A DNA stretch of 64,000 nt from Deltaproteobacteria bacterium (GTDB lineage Bacteria > Desulfobacterota > Binatia > UBA9968), in contig VGTH01000007.1 of assembly GCA_016874755.1 (NCBI GenBank), forward strand, positions 89,091-153,090, read 5' to 3'. The notes beneath the pieces were generated by a model. It ran no database searches. It was not told where the DNA came from and saw only the letters and a list, made by a program, of their open reading frames with translations. Positions 35,473 through 45,663 of this stretch are shown here, piece after piece. The position numbers were made by a program, and so were the translations under genes. Numbering within the stretch: position 1 is the first letter of the stretch; each line of letters begins with the position of its first letter.

Positions 35473-36528
35473 ATGAAGCGATCGTTCCCAGTCGTCGATG
35501 CCGACGGTCACATTCTCGAAAAGGACCACGACTTGCGGCCATTTTTGCCGCCGCAGTTTCGCACCGTGCCGGGCAAGCGCGAGTATCCGCTATTTTCCTG
35601 GGACGGCTGGGCGCGCGGCGCTCTGTCGCCGGGGAAACGCGAGCATCCGAGCGTTGATTTGTGGCTGCGCTTCCTCGACGCGACGGAAATCGCGCTGACC
35701 GTGCTCTATCCAAACGAAGGCTTGAACATTGGCTTGCAGCGCGATCGCGATTGGGCGGTGGCGCTGGCGCAGGCTTACAATAGTTGGCTGCATCATGATT
35801 TTTTGAGCGTCAATCCGCGTTTCAAAGGTGTGGCCTTGTTGGCGCCGCAGGAACCGAAGGAGGCCGCCAAAGAGTTAGAGCGCGCCGTGGGTGAGCTGGG
35901 CATGGTGGCCGGCATGCTGCCCGGCGTGATGAGCCCGATGCGTGGTTTGGGTTTGCCGGAGTTCGATCCGATTTATGCGATGGCAGAAAAGTTGGAAGTG
36001 CCGCTGGCCGTGCATAGCGGCCCGGCGGTGGAACTGGGTCTGGAGCATGTGCGATCCTTTGCCGGTGTGTATCCGCTGAGCCATCCGTTTGCGCAGATGC
36101 AGCAGTTGACCAGCATGATGATCTACGGCGTCTTCGAGCGTTTTCCCAAACTGCGTGTGTCCTATCTTGAGTCGGGCTGCGGTTGGGTGCCCTACATGGC
36201 GGACCGTTTGGACGAGAGTTGGGAACATCGGCGCAGCCGCTGGCCCCATCCGACCAAACAGTCGCCGAGCGCAATCATGAGCCGCGGCAATCTCTATTAC
36301 GCCTGTGAGCGCGAAGAGAAGACGCTGGCGAATGTCGCCGAATTGATCGGCGGCGGTCAGTTGTTGTGGGCGTCGGATTTTCCCCACGAGCGGCCCTGGG
36401 ACGAATTCAGCGGCGATATCGATACGCTGGTGAATCGGGCCGATCTACCGAAGAATTTGCCGCGGCAGATTCTCTTCGAGAATCCGTGTCGGTTTTACAA
36501 CTTAGGAGAAGTGAGTAATAAGGGGTAA
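35473..36528 (+). CDS. Amidohydrolase-2 family protein (ACMSD-like)
   Basis: 351 residues from ATG 35473, with TGGAGG upstream. The metal-binding start VDADGHILEK, LAVHSGPAVE, the helix VFERFPKLRVSYLESGCGWV and the late SDFPHERPWD are typical of amidohydrolase-2 (PF04909) proteins such as ACMSD and gamma-resorcylate decarboxylase. Members decarboxylate or hydrolyse aromatic and related acids. At least two relatives lie at 55463 and 60935. It stands alone between a divergent oxidoreductase and an epimerase. Substrate unknown. Confidence 0.83.
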   Translation: MKRSFPVVDADGHILEKDHDLRPFLPPQFRTVPGKREYPLFSWDGWARGALSPGKREHPSVDLWLRFLDATEIALTVLYPNEGLNIGLQRDRDWAVALAQAYNSWLHHDFLSVNPRFKGVALLAPQEPKEAAKELERAVGELGMVAGMLPGVMSPMRGLGLPEFDPIYAMAEKLEVPLAVHSGPAVELGLEHVRSFAGVYPLSHPFAQMQQLTSMMIYGVFERFPKLRVSYLESGCGWVPYMADRLDESWEHRRSRWPHPTKQSPSAIMSRGNLYYACEREEKTLANVAELIGGGQLLWASDFPHERPWDEFSGDIDTLVNRADLPKNLPRQILFENPCRFYNLGEVSNKG

Positions 36529-36620
36529 ACAGCAAGGAGTAAGGTGAGTTGAGCGTTTCCGCTCTCTGTTTTCCGCGTTGCTGATTTCCGAAAGCTCCTT
36601 ACGCCTTACTCGCCACTTTC
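36518..36620. repeat. GTAAGG-class palindrome enclosing GCGGAAA-class words
   Basis: GAGTAATAAGGGGTAA and GGAGTAAGGTGAG (36513-36550) are answered by CTCCTTACGCCTTACTCGCC near 36595-36614, so GTAAGG words stand inverted. Between them lie GCGTTTCCGC and TTTTCCGCG, the inverse of the word class at 10927. It fills the gap between amidohydrolase and epimerase, ending near the epimerase ribosome site. Confidence 0.6.
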
Positions 36621-36635
36621 TCGAGGGAGGTTCCA

Positions 36636-37547
36636 ATGCGCGTTATGATTACCGGTGCCGGCTTGATCGGCACGCACACCGCCAAAGAACTAACCGACCG
36701 TGGCGATCAGGTGACGTTTTTCGATTTTGCGCCGCGGCCCGATTACATTCGCCACGTGGTGGGCAAAGACGTGCCGGTTGTGCGCGGCGATATTCGCGAT
36801 CTCGCCGCGCTGGTCGACGGCATGCAGCAGGTTAAGCCGGAGTGCGTGATTCATCTCGCTGCTTCGGTTGGCGAGGCGAATATCAACAACGTCTACGCCG
36901 GCTTCCAGATAAATTTGGTGGCGGCGATCAACGTGGCGGAAGCGGTGCGCTTGACCGGTGTGCGCAAGCTCGTCCATGCCAGCACCCAGGCGGTCTACTC
37001 GGGTGAGAACCCTAATGAGCTTTTGCGCGAGGACTCGCCCATCGATTGCCGCGAGCGGGTCTATAACGCGTCGAAGATCGGCTGCGAACATGTGCTGCGG
37101 ACCTATTCCGCCAAGCATAACATCGAGTTGGCGCTGCTGCGCTTCGCCGGCGTCTACGGCTATTATTCCGTTGCCGGTGGTCCTGGCGTGGCGGTGCAGC
37201 AGGCAGTGTGGGATGCCATGGCGGGTAAGCCGGTGACGCTCAATGTCTACGAGACCGTCGACTTTATTTACGCTAAGGACTTAGCCAATGGCATCGCATT
37301 GGCGGTCCACACCTCGCCGCTGCCGCACAATGTCTACAATCTCGGCAGCGGTCAATTGACGACCGTCGACGACGTCGAGGCGGCGCTGAAAGCGATTTTC
37401 CCAGCCATAAAGATGAGCCGCGGCAAGCTGACGCCGGCGCGGCCGCGCATGGACATCACCCGCGCGCAGAGCGCGTTAGGGTTCAACCCTGAGTACAAAC
37501 TGGAAGCTGGCTTGCGCGATTACATTGCTGAGTTGAACCGGCAGTAA
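36636..37547 (+). CDS. NAD-dependent epimerase/dehydratase
   Basis: 303 residues, extended SDR type. [19 protein letters not shown] contains the GxGxxG dinucleotide loop, [11 protein letters not shown] the catalytic Ser/Thr, and [14 protein letters not shown] the YxxxK pair. The end ([20 protein letters not shown]) is typical of sugar-nucleotide epimerases, but related forms act on other hydroxyls. GAGGGAGG precedes ATG 36636. Neighbours are catabolic enzymes rather than sugar genes, so a small-molecule substrate is as likely. Confidence 0.85.
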   Translation: MRVMITGAGLIGTHTAKELTDRGDQVTFFDFAPRPDYIRHVVGKDVPVVRGDIRDLAALVDGMQQVKPECVIHLAASVGEANINNVYAGFQINLVAAINVAEAVRLTGVRKLVHASTQAVYSGENPNELLREDSPIDCRERVYNASKIGCEHVLRTYSAKHNIELALLRFAGVYGYYSVAGGPGVAVQQAVWDAMAGKPVTLNVYETVDFIYAKDLANGIALAVHTSPLPHNVYNLGSGQLTTVDDVEAALKAIFPAIKMSRGKLTPARPRMDITRAQSALGFNPEYKLEAGLRDYIAELNRQ

Positions 37548-37642
37548 GAAACTCGGATCATTTCGCGCAGGGGCGCCGAGGGCGCTGAGTTCGGATAGCC
37601 GGTTCGAAGCAGCGGATTCCAGCCGTCTTTGGGCGCTTTCGC

Positions 37643-38722
37643 GTGCAGCCTTTCTTTAAAAACTCTCGCGGTTATGTCATAGACTTGGGATTCCATGGAT
37701 CAACCCAAAGTAACTTTGCCGCCATCGAGGCACAGATCGAGCAGTGGCTGCGCGGTACGCCGGAGAGCGGCAACCAGGATCTAATCGCCGAGATGATTCG
37801 CACGGTGCTGCGGTTGGCTGCCGACGAGCCCAGCCGCGGCGACCTCAAAATCCTTAACCGTACGTTAAAAGAGCTGCGCCAAGCCTTTAAAATATTTGCC
37901 CCCTACGAGAACGTGCGCAAGGTGAGCATCTTCGGCTCGACGCGCGTGCCGGAGCGCGATCCTTACTACGATATGACCATGGCCGTCGCAGGCCGCTTGG
38001 CCGAAGAAAATTTCATGATCATCACCGGTGCCGGCCCCGGGATCATGCAAGCGGGCCACGAAGGGGCGGGGCGGGAGAAGAGTTTTGGCGTCAACATCCG
38101 TCTGCCGGCGATACAAAAGGCCAATAGCTTTATCGACGGCGACCCCAAGCTCATGAGCTTTCATTTTTTCTTCACGCGCAAGCTGATGTTTGTCAAAGAG
38201 GCCGATGCCGTAGTGATTTTTCCGGGTGGCTTCGGCACCCATGACGAGCTAACCGAATCGATTACTTTAGCGCAGACTGGCAAGAGCCAGCTGGTGCCGC
38301 TTATTTTAATTGACGTGCCGGGTGGCACCTATTGGCAGGAGTGGCTGGCGTTCCTGCGCAGCGCGGTCAAAAGCCGTGGCTACATCACCGACGAGGAAAT
38401 GGGGTTTTTCAAAGTTTTTGACGATGTCGAAGCGGCGGTGGCCGAGATCAAGAATTTCTATCGCAACTACCATTCCTATCGTTTCGTCAAACGCGAACTG
38501 GTGATTCGCTTGAACAGCGCGCCATCCCCAGCCTTGATCGAGCGCATCAACCGCGACTTCCGCGACATCTTCAAGGCCGGTGTCGCCCGGCAAACCGCGC
38601 CGCTGCCGGATGAAGCGGACGAGCCGGCGACCTTGCATTTGCATCGCCTGCTGGTGCCGTTCAACCAAATGGATTTCGCGCGCTTGCGCCAGATGATCGA
38701 CGCCATCAATCAAGCGGGCTAG
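37643..38722 (+). CDS. LOG-family nucleotide 5'-monophosphate nucleosidase-like protein
   Basis: 359 residues from GTG 37643. The Rossmann-like core carries ITGAGPGIMQAGHEGAGRE and VIFPGGFGTHDELTESITLA, the PGGxGTxxE active-site pattern of LOG and PpnN proteins that cleave nucleoside monophosphates. N- and C-terminal extensions (about 90 and 110 residues) make it closer to PpnN-size than to short cytokinin-type LOG proteins. Cytoplasmic. It is 9 nt before the next dehydrogenase gene and probably co-transcribed. Confidence 0.82.
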   Translation: MQPFFKNSRGYVIDLGFHGSTQSNFAAIEAQIEQWLRGTPESGNQDLIAEMIRTVLRLAADEPSRGDLKILNRTLKELRQAFKIFAPYENVRKVSIFGSTRVPERDPYYDMTMAVAGRLAEENFMIITGAGPGIMQAGHEGAGREKSFGVNIRLPAIQKANSFIDGDPKLMSFHFFFTRKLMFVKEADAVVIFPGGFGTHDELTESITLAQTGKSQLVPLILIDVPGGTYWQEWLAFLRSAVKSRGYITDEEMGFFKVFDDVEAAVAEIKNFYRNYHSYRFVKRELVIRLNSAPSPALIERINRDFRDIFKAGVARQTAPLPDEADEPATLHLHRLLVPFNQMDFARLRQMIDAINQAG

Positions 38723-38731
38723 GAGACACCC

Positions 38732-39619
38732 ATGGCCTTTCAGAAAATCGGCATCATGAGCATCGGTGAGATGGGCTTTCACTGGGCCAAGCTGCTCAAG
38801 AGCCATGGCATCGACGTTCTGACCTACGACAAAGACCGCGGCGAGGTGAGCCGCCAGCGCGGTGCCAATGCCGGTGTGAAGTCGGTCGAGTCTATGGCTG
38901 CTTTGGTCGAGCAGACGGAGCTGATCGTCTCCATCGTCGTGCCTTCGGCAGCGGTCAACGTCGCGACCAAAGTCGCCGAAGCGGCGAAGGCGGCAGGAAG
39001 AAAAGACTTGCTGTTTTGTGATGCCAACGCGATCTCGCCGATGAGCGCCGATGAGATCGCTCAGGTGCTCAAGCCGGCGGGCGTCAACTTCGTCGATGGC
39101 TGTATCATTGGCTCGGCGGCCAAAATGGGCAAGGGGACAATTGTTTACGTGTCTGGACCGCAGGCGTCGCGCCTGCAAGAGCTCGAAAAGTTCAACATCC
39201 CGATCAAGACCCTGGGTGACGGTGTCAATCAGGCGTCGGCGTTCAAAGTGATTTACGCCGGGTTGACCAAAGGGTTGCAGGGGCTGTTTTGCGAGCTGCT
39301 GATGGGGGCGCGCCAGTTCGGTTTGCTCGACGAGATTCGCGCTCAGTACGACGAGAGTTTTCCCGGGTTGTTAGACAAAGTCGCGCCCAGCGTCATCGGC
39401 CTCAAGATCCACGCCGGCAGACGCGCGGAGGAAATGGACGAATTGAAGCGCACCTACAACGCCCAGGGGCTGGAGTCGTTTATGGCGCCGGCGGCGCAGC
39501 AGGTCTTACAAGCGATTGCTTCTTTAAAAGCCGGCGAAGCTTCGGCCAGCGGCGCGCGCCAGGGCGACCTGGCGGACACCTTGGAACTGTTTTTCAGCAA
39601 AGGACTTTTGCGACGTTAG
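38732..39619 (+). CDS. 6-phosphogluconate/beta-hydroxyacid dehydrogenase-like NAD(P) protein (DUF1932)
   Basis: 295 residues. The nucleotide loop reads IGIMSIGEMGFHWAKLL, where the first Gly of the usual GxGxMG is Ser, a habit of the DUF1932 branch. DGCIIGSAAKMGKGTIVYVS is the mid-domain, and FKVIYAGLTKGLQGLFCELL contains the family Lys in the substrate site. The helical C-terminal domain is complete. Members oxidise 3-hydroxyacids; the exact substrate is unclear. It precedes a ThDP enzyme gene by 79 nt in the same direction, which suggests a shared catabolic route. Confidence 0.82.
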   Translation: MAFQKIGIMSIGEMGFHWAKLLKSHGIDVLTYDKDRGEVSRQRGANAGVKSVESMAALVEQTELIVSIVVPSAAVNVATKVAEAAKAAGRKDLLFCDANAISPMSADEIAQVLKPAGVNFVDGCIIGSAAKMGKGTIVYVSGPQASRLQELEKFNIPIKTLGDGVNQASAFKVIYAGLTKGLQGLFCELLMGARQFGLLDEIRAQYDESFPGLLDKVAPSVIGLKIHAGRRAEEMDELKRTYNAQGLESFMAPAAQQVLQAIASLKAGEASASGARQGDLADTLELFFSKGLLRR

Positions 39620-39698
39620 ATTTCTTCGTGGAAGCCTAGCGGCTGCAACGGAATCCTGCTATGGAGTGGCGAACAAGAACTTAGGGAGGCTCTTAGCA

Positions 39699-41468
39699 AT
39701 GTCCAGAGTAGAAAAAAAGCAACCGGAGTTTGGCTCCGACATCGTCGTCGATTTGATGAAGGCGCACGACATCGAATACACCGCATTCAATCCCGGTGCG
39801 ACGTTCCGCGGCATTCACGACTCCATCGTCAACTACGGCGGCAACTACAAACCCGAAGTGATCTTCTGCCACCACGAAGAAATTTCGGTGGCCATCGCCC
39901 ATGGCTACGCCAAGGCGAAAAACAAACCGATGATCGCGATCGTCCACAACATGGTCGGTTTGCAGCACGCCAGCATGGCGATCTTCAACGCCTACATCGA
40001 CCGAGTACCGATGATGGTGCTCGGCGGCACCGGACCGATGAACACCAAACGGCGCCGGCCGCGCATTGACTGGATTCACACTGCGCTGGTGCAAGGCAAC
40101 CAGGTGCGCGATTACACCAAGTGGGACGATCAACCCTATTCGATTGATGACGTGCCGGATTCGTTCACTCGCGGCTACCGCATCGCCACCACCGACCCAA
40201 CCGCGCCGGTCTACATCAACTATGATGCCGATATTCAGGAAGACGCCGTGAAGGCGATGGTCGACATGCCGGATGTGAGCCGCTATTCGAAGCCGGCACC
40301 GGCCCAAGCCAACCCGGAAGCGCTGCGCCGCTGCGCCCAAGACATGGTCAACGCCAAGTGCCCGCTGATCGTCGTCGATATGCTCGGGCGCAATCCTAAA
40401 GCGGTGCCAATGCTGATCGAGCTGGCCGAGCTGTTGGCGATTCCGGTGGTCGACAAGGGCGCGCGCTTCAACTTCCCGTCGACTCATCCGCTGGATGTGA
40501 CGGATGGCTCGCGCGACATCATGTCGAAAGCGGATTTCATTTTGGCGTTGGACGTCGCCGACCTGTTCGGCTCACTGACCACCGTCAGCAAGCAGACCCG
40601 CAATACCGAATACATCACCGGCGCCGGGGTCAAAATCGCCAGCATTTCGATGAACGACATGCTGGTGCATTCCTGGGCCAACGATTTCCAGGCGCTGCAA
40701 GCGATCGATAACCCGATGTGTGCCGACACCGCGGTGGCGATCCCGGAACTGACACGCATTTGCCGCGACCTGCTCAGCAAAGACGGCTCGAAGAAAGCCG
40801 GCATCGAAGCGCGGCAAAAAGAGTTGGCGGAGAAACACAAGAATCGCCGCGCCAAGTGGCTGAGTGACGCGCAGGCGACCAGCTCGAAAAAAGAAATCTC
40901 CACCGCCTGGCTCGCGTTGGAAGTCGGTGAGGCGATCAAAAAAGAAAACTGGGTGTGCGTCAACGGCACTTCCAACGGCTGGACGCGTCGTTTGTGGGAT
41001 TTCAGCCAGGCCAATCAATCGCTTGGCGGCAGCGGCGGCGCCGGTCTGGGTTATGGCCCGGGTGCGGCGATCGGCGCGGCGTTGGCCTTGAAGGGCAGCG
41101 GCAAGCTCGCCGTCGCGATTCAGTCCGATGGCGATATGCTGATGACATCGAGTGCATTGTGGACGGCGGCCAAGCACCGCATCCCGCTCTTGATGGTCAT
41201 GCACAACAACCAGTCTTACTATAATTCCGAGGAGCACGGCATCGAAGTCGCCAAGTTCCGCAAGCGGCCGGTAGAAAACGCGCCCATCGGCACCCATGTC
41301 GACGACCCGGCGGTGGATTTCGCGGTGATGGCGAAGTCCTTTGGTTGGAGCAGCGAGGGCCCGGTGCGCAACCCGGCCGATCTGCGCCCCGCCGTCGAGC
41401 GCGGCATCAAGTACGTCAAAGAAAAACAGATGCCGTACTTGATCGATGTGATTGCCGAGCCGAGATAG
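39699..41468 (+). CDS. Thiamine diphosphate-dependent enzyme (acetolactate synthase/benzoylformate decarboxylase-like)
   Basis: 589 residues from ATG 39699 (AGGGAGG 9 nt upstream; an in-frame start at 39666 is poorer). The PYR domain has the activating Glu in FCHHEEISVAIAHGYAKAKN. The middle domain follows (MVNAKCPLIVVDMLGRNPKA) and the PP domain ends the ThDP motif QSDGDMLMTSSALWTAAKHR ... MVMHNNQSYYNSE, with Asp and Asn-Asn for Mg2+. It probably decarboxylates or ligates a 2-oxoacid. No FAD requirement can be judged. Near-complete and clearly different from the stub at 4611. Confidence 0.87.
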   Translation: MSRVEKKQPEFGSDIVVDLMKAHDIEYTAFNPGATFRGIHDSIVNYGGNYKPEVIFCHHEEISVAIAHGYAKAKNKPMIAIVHNMVGLQHASMAIFNAYIDRVPMMVLGGTGPMNTKRRRPRIDWIHTALVQGNQVRDYTKWDDQPYSIDDVPDSFTRGYRIATTDPTAPVYINYDADIQEDAVKAMVDMPDVSRYSKPAPAQANPEALRRCAQDMVNAKCPLIVVDMLGRNPKAVPMLIELAELLAIPVVDKGARFNFPSTHPLDVTDGSRDIMSKADFILALDVADLFGSLTTVSKQTRNTEYITGAGVKIASISMNDMLVHSWANDFQALQAIDNPMCADTAVAIPELTRICRDLLSKDGSKKAGIEARQKELAEKHKNRRAKWLSDAQATSSKKEISTAWLALEVGEAIKKENWVCVNGTSNGWTRRLWDFSQANQSLGGSGGAGLGYGPGAAIGAALALKGSGKLAVAIQSDGDMLMTSSALWTAAKHRIPLLMVMHNNQSYYNSEEHGIEVAKFRKRPVENAPIGTHVDDPAVDFAVMAKSFGWSSEGPVRNPADLRPAVERGIKYVKEKQMPYLIDVIAEPR

Positions 41469-41480
41469 TTCTCAAGCAAA

Positions 41481-41592
41481 TTCACCACGAAGGCGCGAAG
41501 ATCGCGAAGGTCAGAGAAGAGATTGGAAATAGAGATTCGTTGGCGGTTTTTCTGTGCTCCGAACTTCGTGTCCTTCGTGTCTGCGTGGTGAG
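41481..41592. repeat. CACGAAGGA-class inverted repeat before SirB1 gene
   Basis: TTCACCACGAAGGCGCGAAG and CGCGAAGG (41481-41510) face ACTTCGTGTCCTTCGTGTCT and GCGTGGTGAG (41563-41592). The outermost 10 nt pair (TTCACCACG with CGTGGTGAG). It fills the gap between the ThDP gene and the GTG start of the SirB1 gene, 8 nt away. Confidence 0.7.
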
Positions 41593-41600
41593 GGCATTCC

Positions 41601-42443
41601 GTGTCTGATCCCTATCTGGTTTTTCGTCAAGCGGTTGAACGGCCGGAAGAGCAGATCGATCTGGCCCGTGCGGCATTGACGGTTGCTTTAGACGACTATC
41701 CCAATCTCGACATAAGTTCCTACCTCGCCCGGCTCGATGACTTGGCGGTCGCGGTGGCGGCGCGCATTGGGCCGGATGGCGATACCGCGCGCACCATCGC
41801 GGCCCTCAATATTGTTTTGTTCAAGGAACAGGGTTTCCGCGCCAATCGCGACAACTACTTCGATCCGAAGAATAGTTTTCTCAATGAAGTGTTGGATCGC
41901 AAGACCGGTATCCCGATCACGCTTTCGCTGGTCTACATGGAGGTGGCTCAGCGCGTCGGGTTGTCTTTCGACGGCGTCGGTTTTCCCGGCCATTTTTTGC
42001 TGAAGCATGTCGCTGCCAATGGCGCTGAGATTGTCCTCGATGCGTTCAACCAAGGAGAGATCAAATCGCGCGATGACTTAGCAAAGCTCTTGGCAGCTCA
42101 GTATGGCAACAAGGTGACGCTGCGGCCCGAATTCCTCGAAACGGCGAGCAAGAAGCAAATCTTAAAACGCATGCTCAACAATTTGAAGGCGATCTATTTG
42201 CGCGAGGACGCGGCCAAAGATCTATTAAAGGTGCTGCCGGTGCTGGAGCGCATGGTGATCCTCGACCCGGCCTCGGCGGAGGATGTCCGCGACCGCGGCG
42301 CAGTTTATTTGCAGCTGGAATGTTTCAAGCAGGCGCGCGAGGACCTGGAGCGCTACTTAGTTTTGGCGCCGGACGCTGCCGATGCCGGAGTCGTGCGCGA
42401 AAAAATTATTGACCTTGCCAAGCAGGTGAGCCGGATGCATTGA
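41601..42443 (+). CDS. SirB1/YchA-family transglutaminase-like and TPR protein
   Basis: 280 residues from GTG 41601. IAALNIVLFKEQGFRANRDN, then YFDPKNSFLNEVLDRKTGIP and GFPGHFLLKH are signatures of the SirB1 family (transglutaminase-like core). Residues 200-280 hold TPR-like helices (LPVLERMVILDPASAEDVRD; QARE...YLVLAPDAADA). Cytoplasmic; the biochemical role is unsettled in the family. It sits between two CACGAAGGA-class palindromes, so it is likely an isolated transcription unit. Confidence 0.85.
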   Translation: MSDPYLVFRQAVERPEEQIDLARAALTVALDDYPNLDISSYLARLDDLAVAVAARIGPDGDTARTIAALNIVLFKEQGFRANRDNYFDPKNSFLNEVLDRKTGIPITLSLVYMEVAQRVGLSFDGVGFPGHFLLKHVAANGAEIVLDAFNQGEIKSRDDLAKLLAAQYGNKVTLRPEFLETASKKQILKRMLNNLKAIYLREDAAKDLLKVLPVLERMVILDPASAEDVRDRGAVYLQLECFKQAREDLERYLVLAPDAADAGVVREKIIDLAKQVSRMH

Positions 42444-42458
42444 ATCCGGAGATTTAAC

Positions 42459-42582
42459 CGCAAAGAACGCAAAAATTTCGGCGGGGAAATTTTCGCCACG
42501 AAGGCCACGAAGTTCACGGAGATAAGAAAAAATCAAAAAAATCTTTTCCAAACTTCGGGACCTTCGCGCCTTCGTGGTGAAC
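42459..42582. repeat. Composite GCAAAAGGC plus CACGAAGGA repeat island between convergent genes
   Basis: AACCGCAAAGAACGCAAAAA (42457-42476) is followed by CCACGAAGGCCACGAAG (42496-42512) and the inverse ACTTCGGGACCTTCGCGCCT plus TCGTGG (42552-42577). It repeats the composite plan seen at 27368-27470. Convergent SirB1 and radical SAM genes flank it, so it may end both transcripts. Confidence 0.72.
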
Positions 42583-44792
42583 TAATCTTTGGTCGCCTCA
42601 CGCAGCGTAAACGCAAACGACGTGGTCAAGGAGAAATCTTTGATCATGGCGCGGGTTATCTGCCAGGGGCGGATCTCCCACAGCTTTAGGTTGCGCAGGT
42701 TGCTCAACGTGCGGCTCCAGCAGCGTTCGAGATCTTGACGCGAAAAGACGATCTGGTTGGTCAGGGCGTCGAACTTGAGCAGACCCAGCGGCGGCTTGAA
42801 GGGGATCAAATCGCGCAGCTCACGATAGCTTTCCTGCCAGCCGTGGATGCGATCGCTCAGATGGATGTTGGCCTGTAAGTTGTGCATCTCGTCCAGCAGG
42901 CGGCGCGCCGTGTCGCTTTCACGCTGGCGCAATTTCTGAATGCCGTTGCCGAGCTTCTCCCATTGTTTGAGAAACTGGTCGAGGTCGCGCCGGGTGAACA
43001 GTATCTTCGAGGAAAGCTCTTCGAGCGGGTCGAGAATCGTCCGCGCTGCCTCCGACAAATGTCCTTTGGCGCTACCATATAAGCGCTGGAGCTCGCCGAT
43101 GCGCAGGGCCTGCCATATCTCGCTTTGGACCCGCTGTACTTGGCCAAGCCAGCGTTCTTCGGTCTCGTTCTTTTTGCGGGTTTGCAGCCAGACTTCTTCC
43201 ATTTCTTTCAAGAACTTGGCCCAGGCGACGGCGAGCTGGCCGATTTCCTTGGTCCGTTTCCACGCGTGTACAGGGATCGAATCGACGGCGTAGCCAGGCC
43301 GGCGGTTCTTACGATCTTTCAGACGGAAAAAGCCGGCGACCATGGGGTGCTGTTTTTCCAACAGCGCGGCGTTCTTGTACCAGAAAAAGATCGACATCAG
43401 ATTCCAGTAGTTGCGCGGGTTGTCGCTCCAGCGCGAGAGCACGCGAATCATGTTTTCTTTACTGTAGAAGGCGTTCCAAGCGTTTTCGTAGGCTTCGGTC
43501 CACTCCTCGGCGCTCATGCGCGGGTGCTTGATGGTGGCGTGAAACGAGTCGCGCTTGTTGAAATCGGGGTCCATCCATTCGCCCCGTTTACGCATCTCCT
43601 TGTGATCGTGCGAGCCCGGCAAGGGAGTCATCATGAAAAACGACGCCTGGTCCGGGCCGACTTCTTCCATCAAAAACTTGATGTCCCGCGGTACCTGTTC
43701 TTTGGAGTCCCACGGCAAGCCGATGATGTAGCCCGTGTGCACCACCACACCATGATCATGCCATTCTTTAATGATGCTGCGGTACTCTTCGACGTTGTTT
43801 TGCTTTTTGCCCTCGGCTTTGAGGTTTTCCGGGTTGACGCTTTCCATCCCGATAAACACCTGCGTGCAGCCCGCCTTGGCGGCCAAGGGGACAAAATCCT
43901 TGGGCTTGTGCGCCAGATCAACCTGCATCATGAAGGAAACGTTCAACCCCTCTTCGCGCAGCTTGCCGATCTCTTCGAAAGTCTCGCGCCAGAGTTTCTT
44001 GCGCGCGAAATTGTCGTCGGTGAAGAAATAAAAGTTCACGCCATGCGCGTAGTTGCGCCGGATCATGGCGGCAATGCTCTCCGGGCTGCGCTCGCGCATC
44101 TTGCGCCCCTGCACGTTGATGATCGTGCAGAAGCTGCAAGCGAATGGGCAGCCGCGCGAAGTGTCGGCGGTGCCGAAGGCCGGATGGGCGAAATGAGTCA
44201 TGGTTTTCGAGCTGACTTTGGGCAGCGGCGCATCGCCGATGTCGACCAGGCTTTGCAGATCTTGGGCAAAACTGTAGATCGGTTTTAGCCGGTTATGCAG
44301 GAAGTCGGCGAGGATGCCTTCCCATTTGCCTTCGACTTCGCCGGAGACGACGCAGATGTTTTCCTGCACTAGCTCTTGTATATCGGGCTCTTGCTCGCCC
44401 AGCATGTTAATGGTGCCGCTGGTATGAAAGCCGCCGATGATCACCGGAATGTCGTTGGCGCGAAAAATCTTGGCCATATCGAAGGCGCGCGGAAACTGGT
44501 TGGTTTGCACGCCAACCATACAAACCAGCAGCTTGGTGCCCGGCTCTTTGCCCCAACGAATGATTTTCTTTAGCGGAATTTTCTCCGCGGTTTCATCGAA
44601 GGTGGTCACTTCGATGGGCAACTCGCCGAAAACCCGCCGTTGTTTGATGTCGTCGGTGAGGCCGTGCAAAACGTTCAACGTGTTGCTCGGCAGCACGCCT
44701 TTCCAGAAACGGATGACGTAGCCGTCGTCGTCATACTTGGAAGGCTTGATCAGCACCACATGGAATCTCTCGATTCGCGCATGGCTTACCAT
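42582..44792 (-). CDS. B12-binding-domain radical SAM protein
   Basis: 736 residues from ATG 44792, where GAGGAGG lies 5 nt upstream; an ATG 36 nt earlier has no ribosome site. The N-terminal half (about 60-190) is a cobalamin-binding Rossmann fold. The radical SAM core carries RGCPFACSFCTI, the CxxxCxxC cluster that binds 4Fe-4S and S-adenosylmethionine. DQASFFMMTPLPGSHDH is a typical late-barrel motif. The roughly 300-residue C-terminal tail is Arg/Lys-rich and helical with no known domain. Such enzymes methylate unactivated carbon, but hopanoid, lipid or peptide targets cannot be told apart here. Confidence 0.88.
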   Translation of the reverse strand: MVSHARIERFHVVLIKPSKYDDDGYVIRFWKGVLPSNTLNVLHGLTDDIKQRRVFGELPIEVTTFDETAEKIPLKKIIRWGKEPGTKLLVCMVGVQTNQFPRAFDMAKIFRANDIPVIIGGFHTSGTINMLGEQEPDIQELVQENICVVSGEVEGKWEGILADFLHNRLKPIYSFAQDLQSLVDIGDAPLPKVSSKTMTHFAHPAFGTADTSRGCPFACSFCTIINVQGRKMRERSPESIAAMIRRNYAHGVNFYFFTDDNFARKKLWRETFEEIGKLREEGLNVSFMMQVDLAHKPKDFVPLAAKAGCTQVFIGMESVNPENLKAEGKKQNNVEEYRSIIKEWHDHGVVVHTGYIIGLPWDSKEQVPRDIKFLMEEVGPDQASFFMMTPLPGSHDHKEMRKRGEWMDPDFNKRDSFHATIKHPRMSAEEWTEAYENAWNAFYSKENMIRVLSRWSDNPRNYWNLMSIFFWYKNAALLEKQHPMVAGFFRLKDRKNRRPGYAVDSIPVHAWKRTKEIGQLAVAWAKFLKEMEEVWLQTRKKNETEERWLGQVQRVQSEIWQALRIGELQRLYGSAKGHLSEAARTILDPLEELSSKILFTRRDLDQFLKQWEKLGNGIQKLRQRESDTARRLLDEMHNLQANIHLSDRIHGWQESYRELRDLIPFKPPLGLLKFDALTNQIVFSRQDLERCWSRTLSNLRNLKLWEIRPWQITRAMIKDFSLTTSFAFTLREATKD

Positions 44793-44949
44793 TCGGGCCT
44801 CCTCAGGGCTTGTAAGTGCGTCCGACATCTTTTATAAATAACGTAATAAAATCGAAGGTTTTGAGGACTCTAGCAGCCACCCTAACAACCTGTCAAGCAA
44901 ATTTGCCGAGTTGGCGGCAATTTTTGACTGCGCGGTTCCGGCAGTTGAT

Positions 44950-45659
<710 letters not shown>

Positions 45660-45663
<4 letters not shown>

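Noticed and set aside
27368..42582. CRISPR array, suggested by several copies of the CACGAAG words.
   Set aside because: The copies are single islands kilobases apart, lack regular spacers and are imperfect; no cas genes are present.
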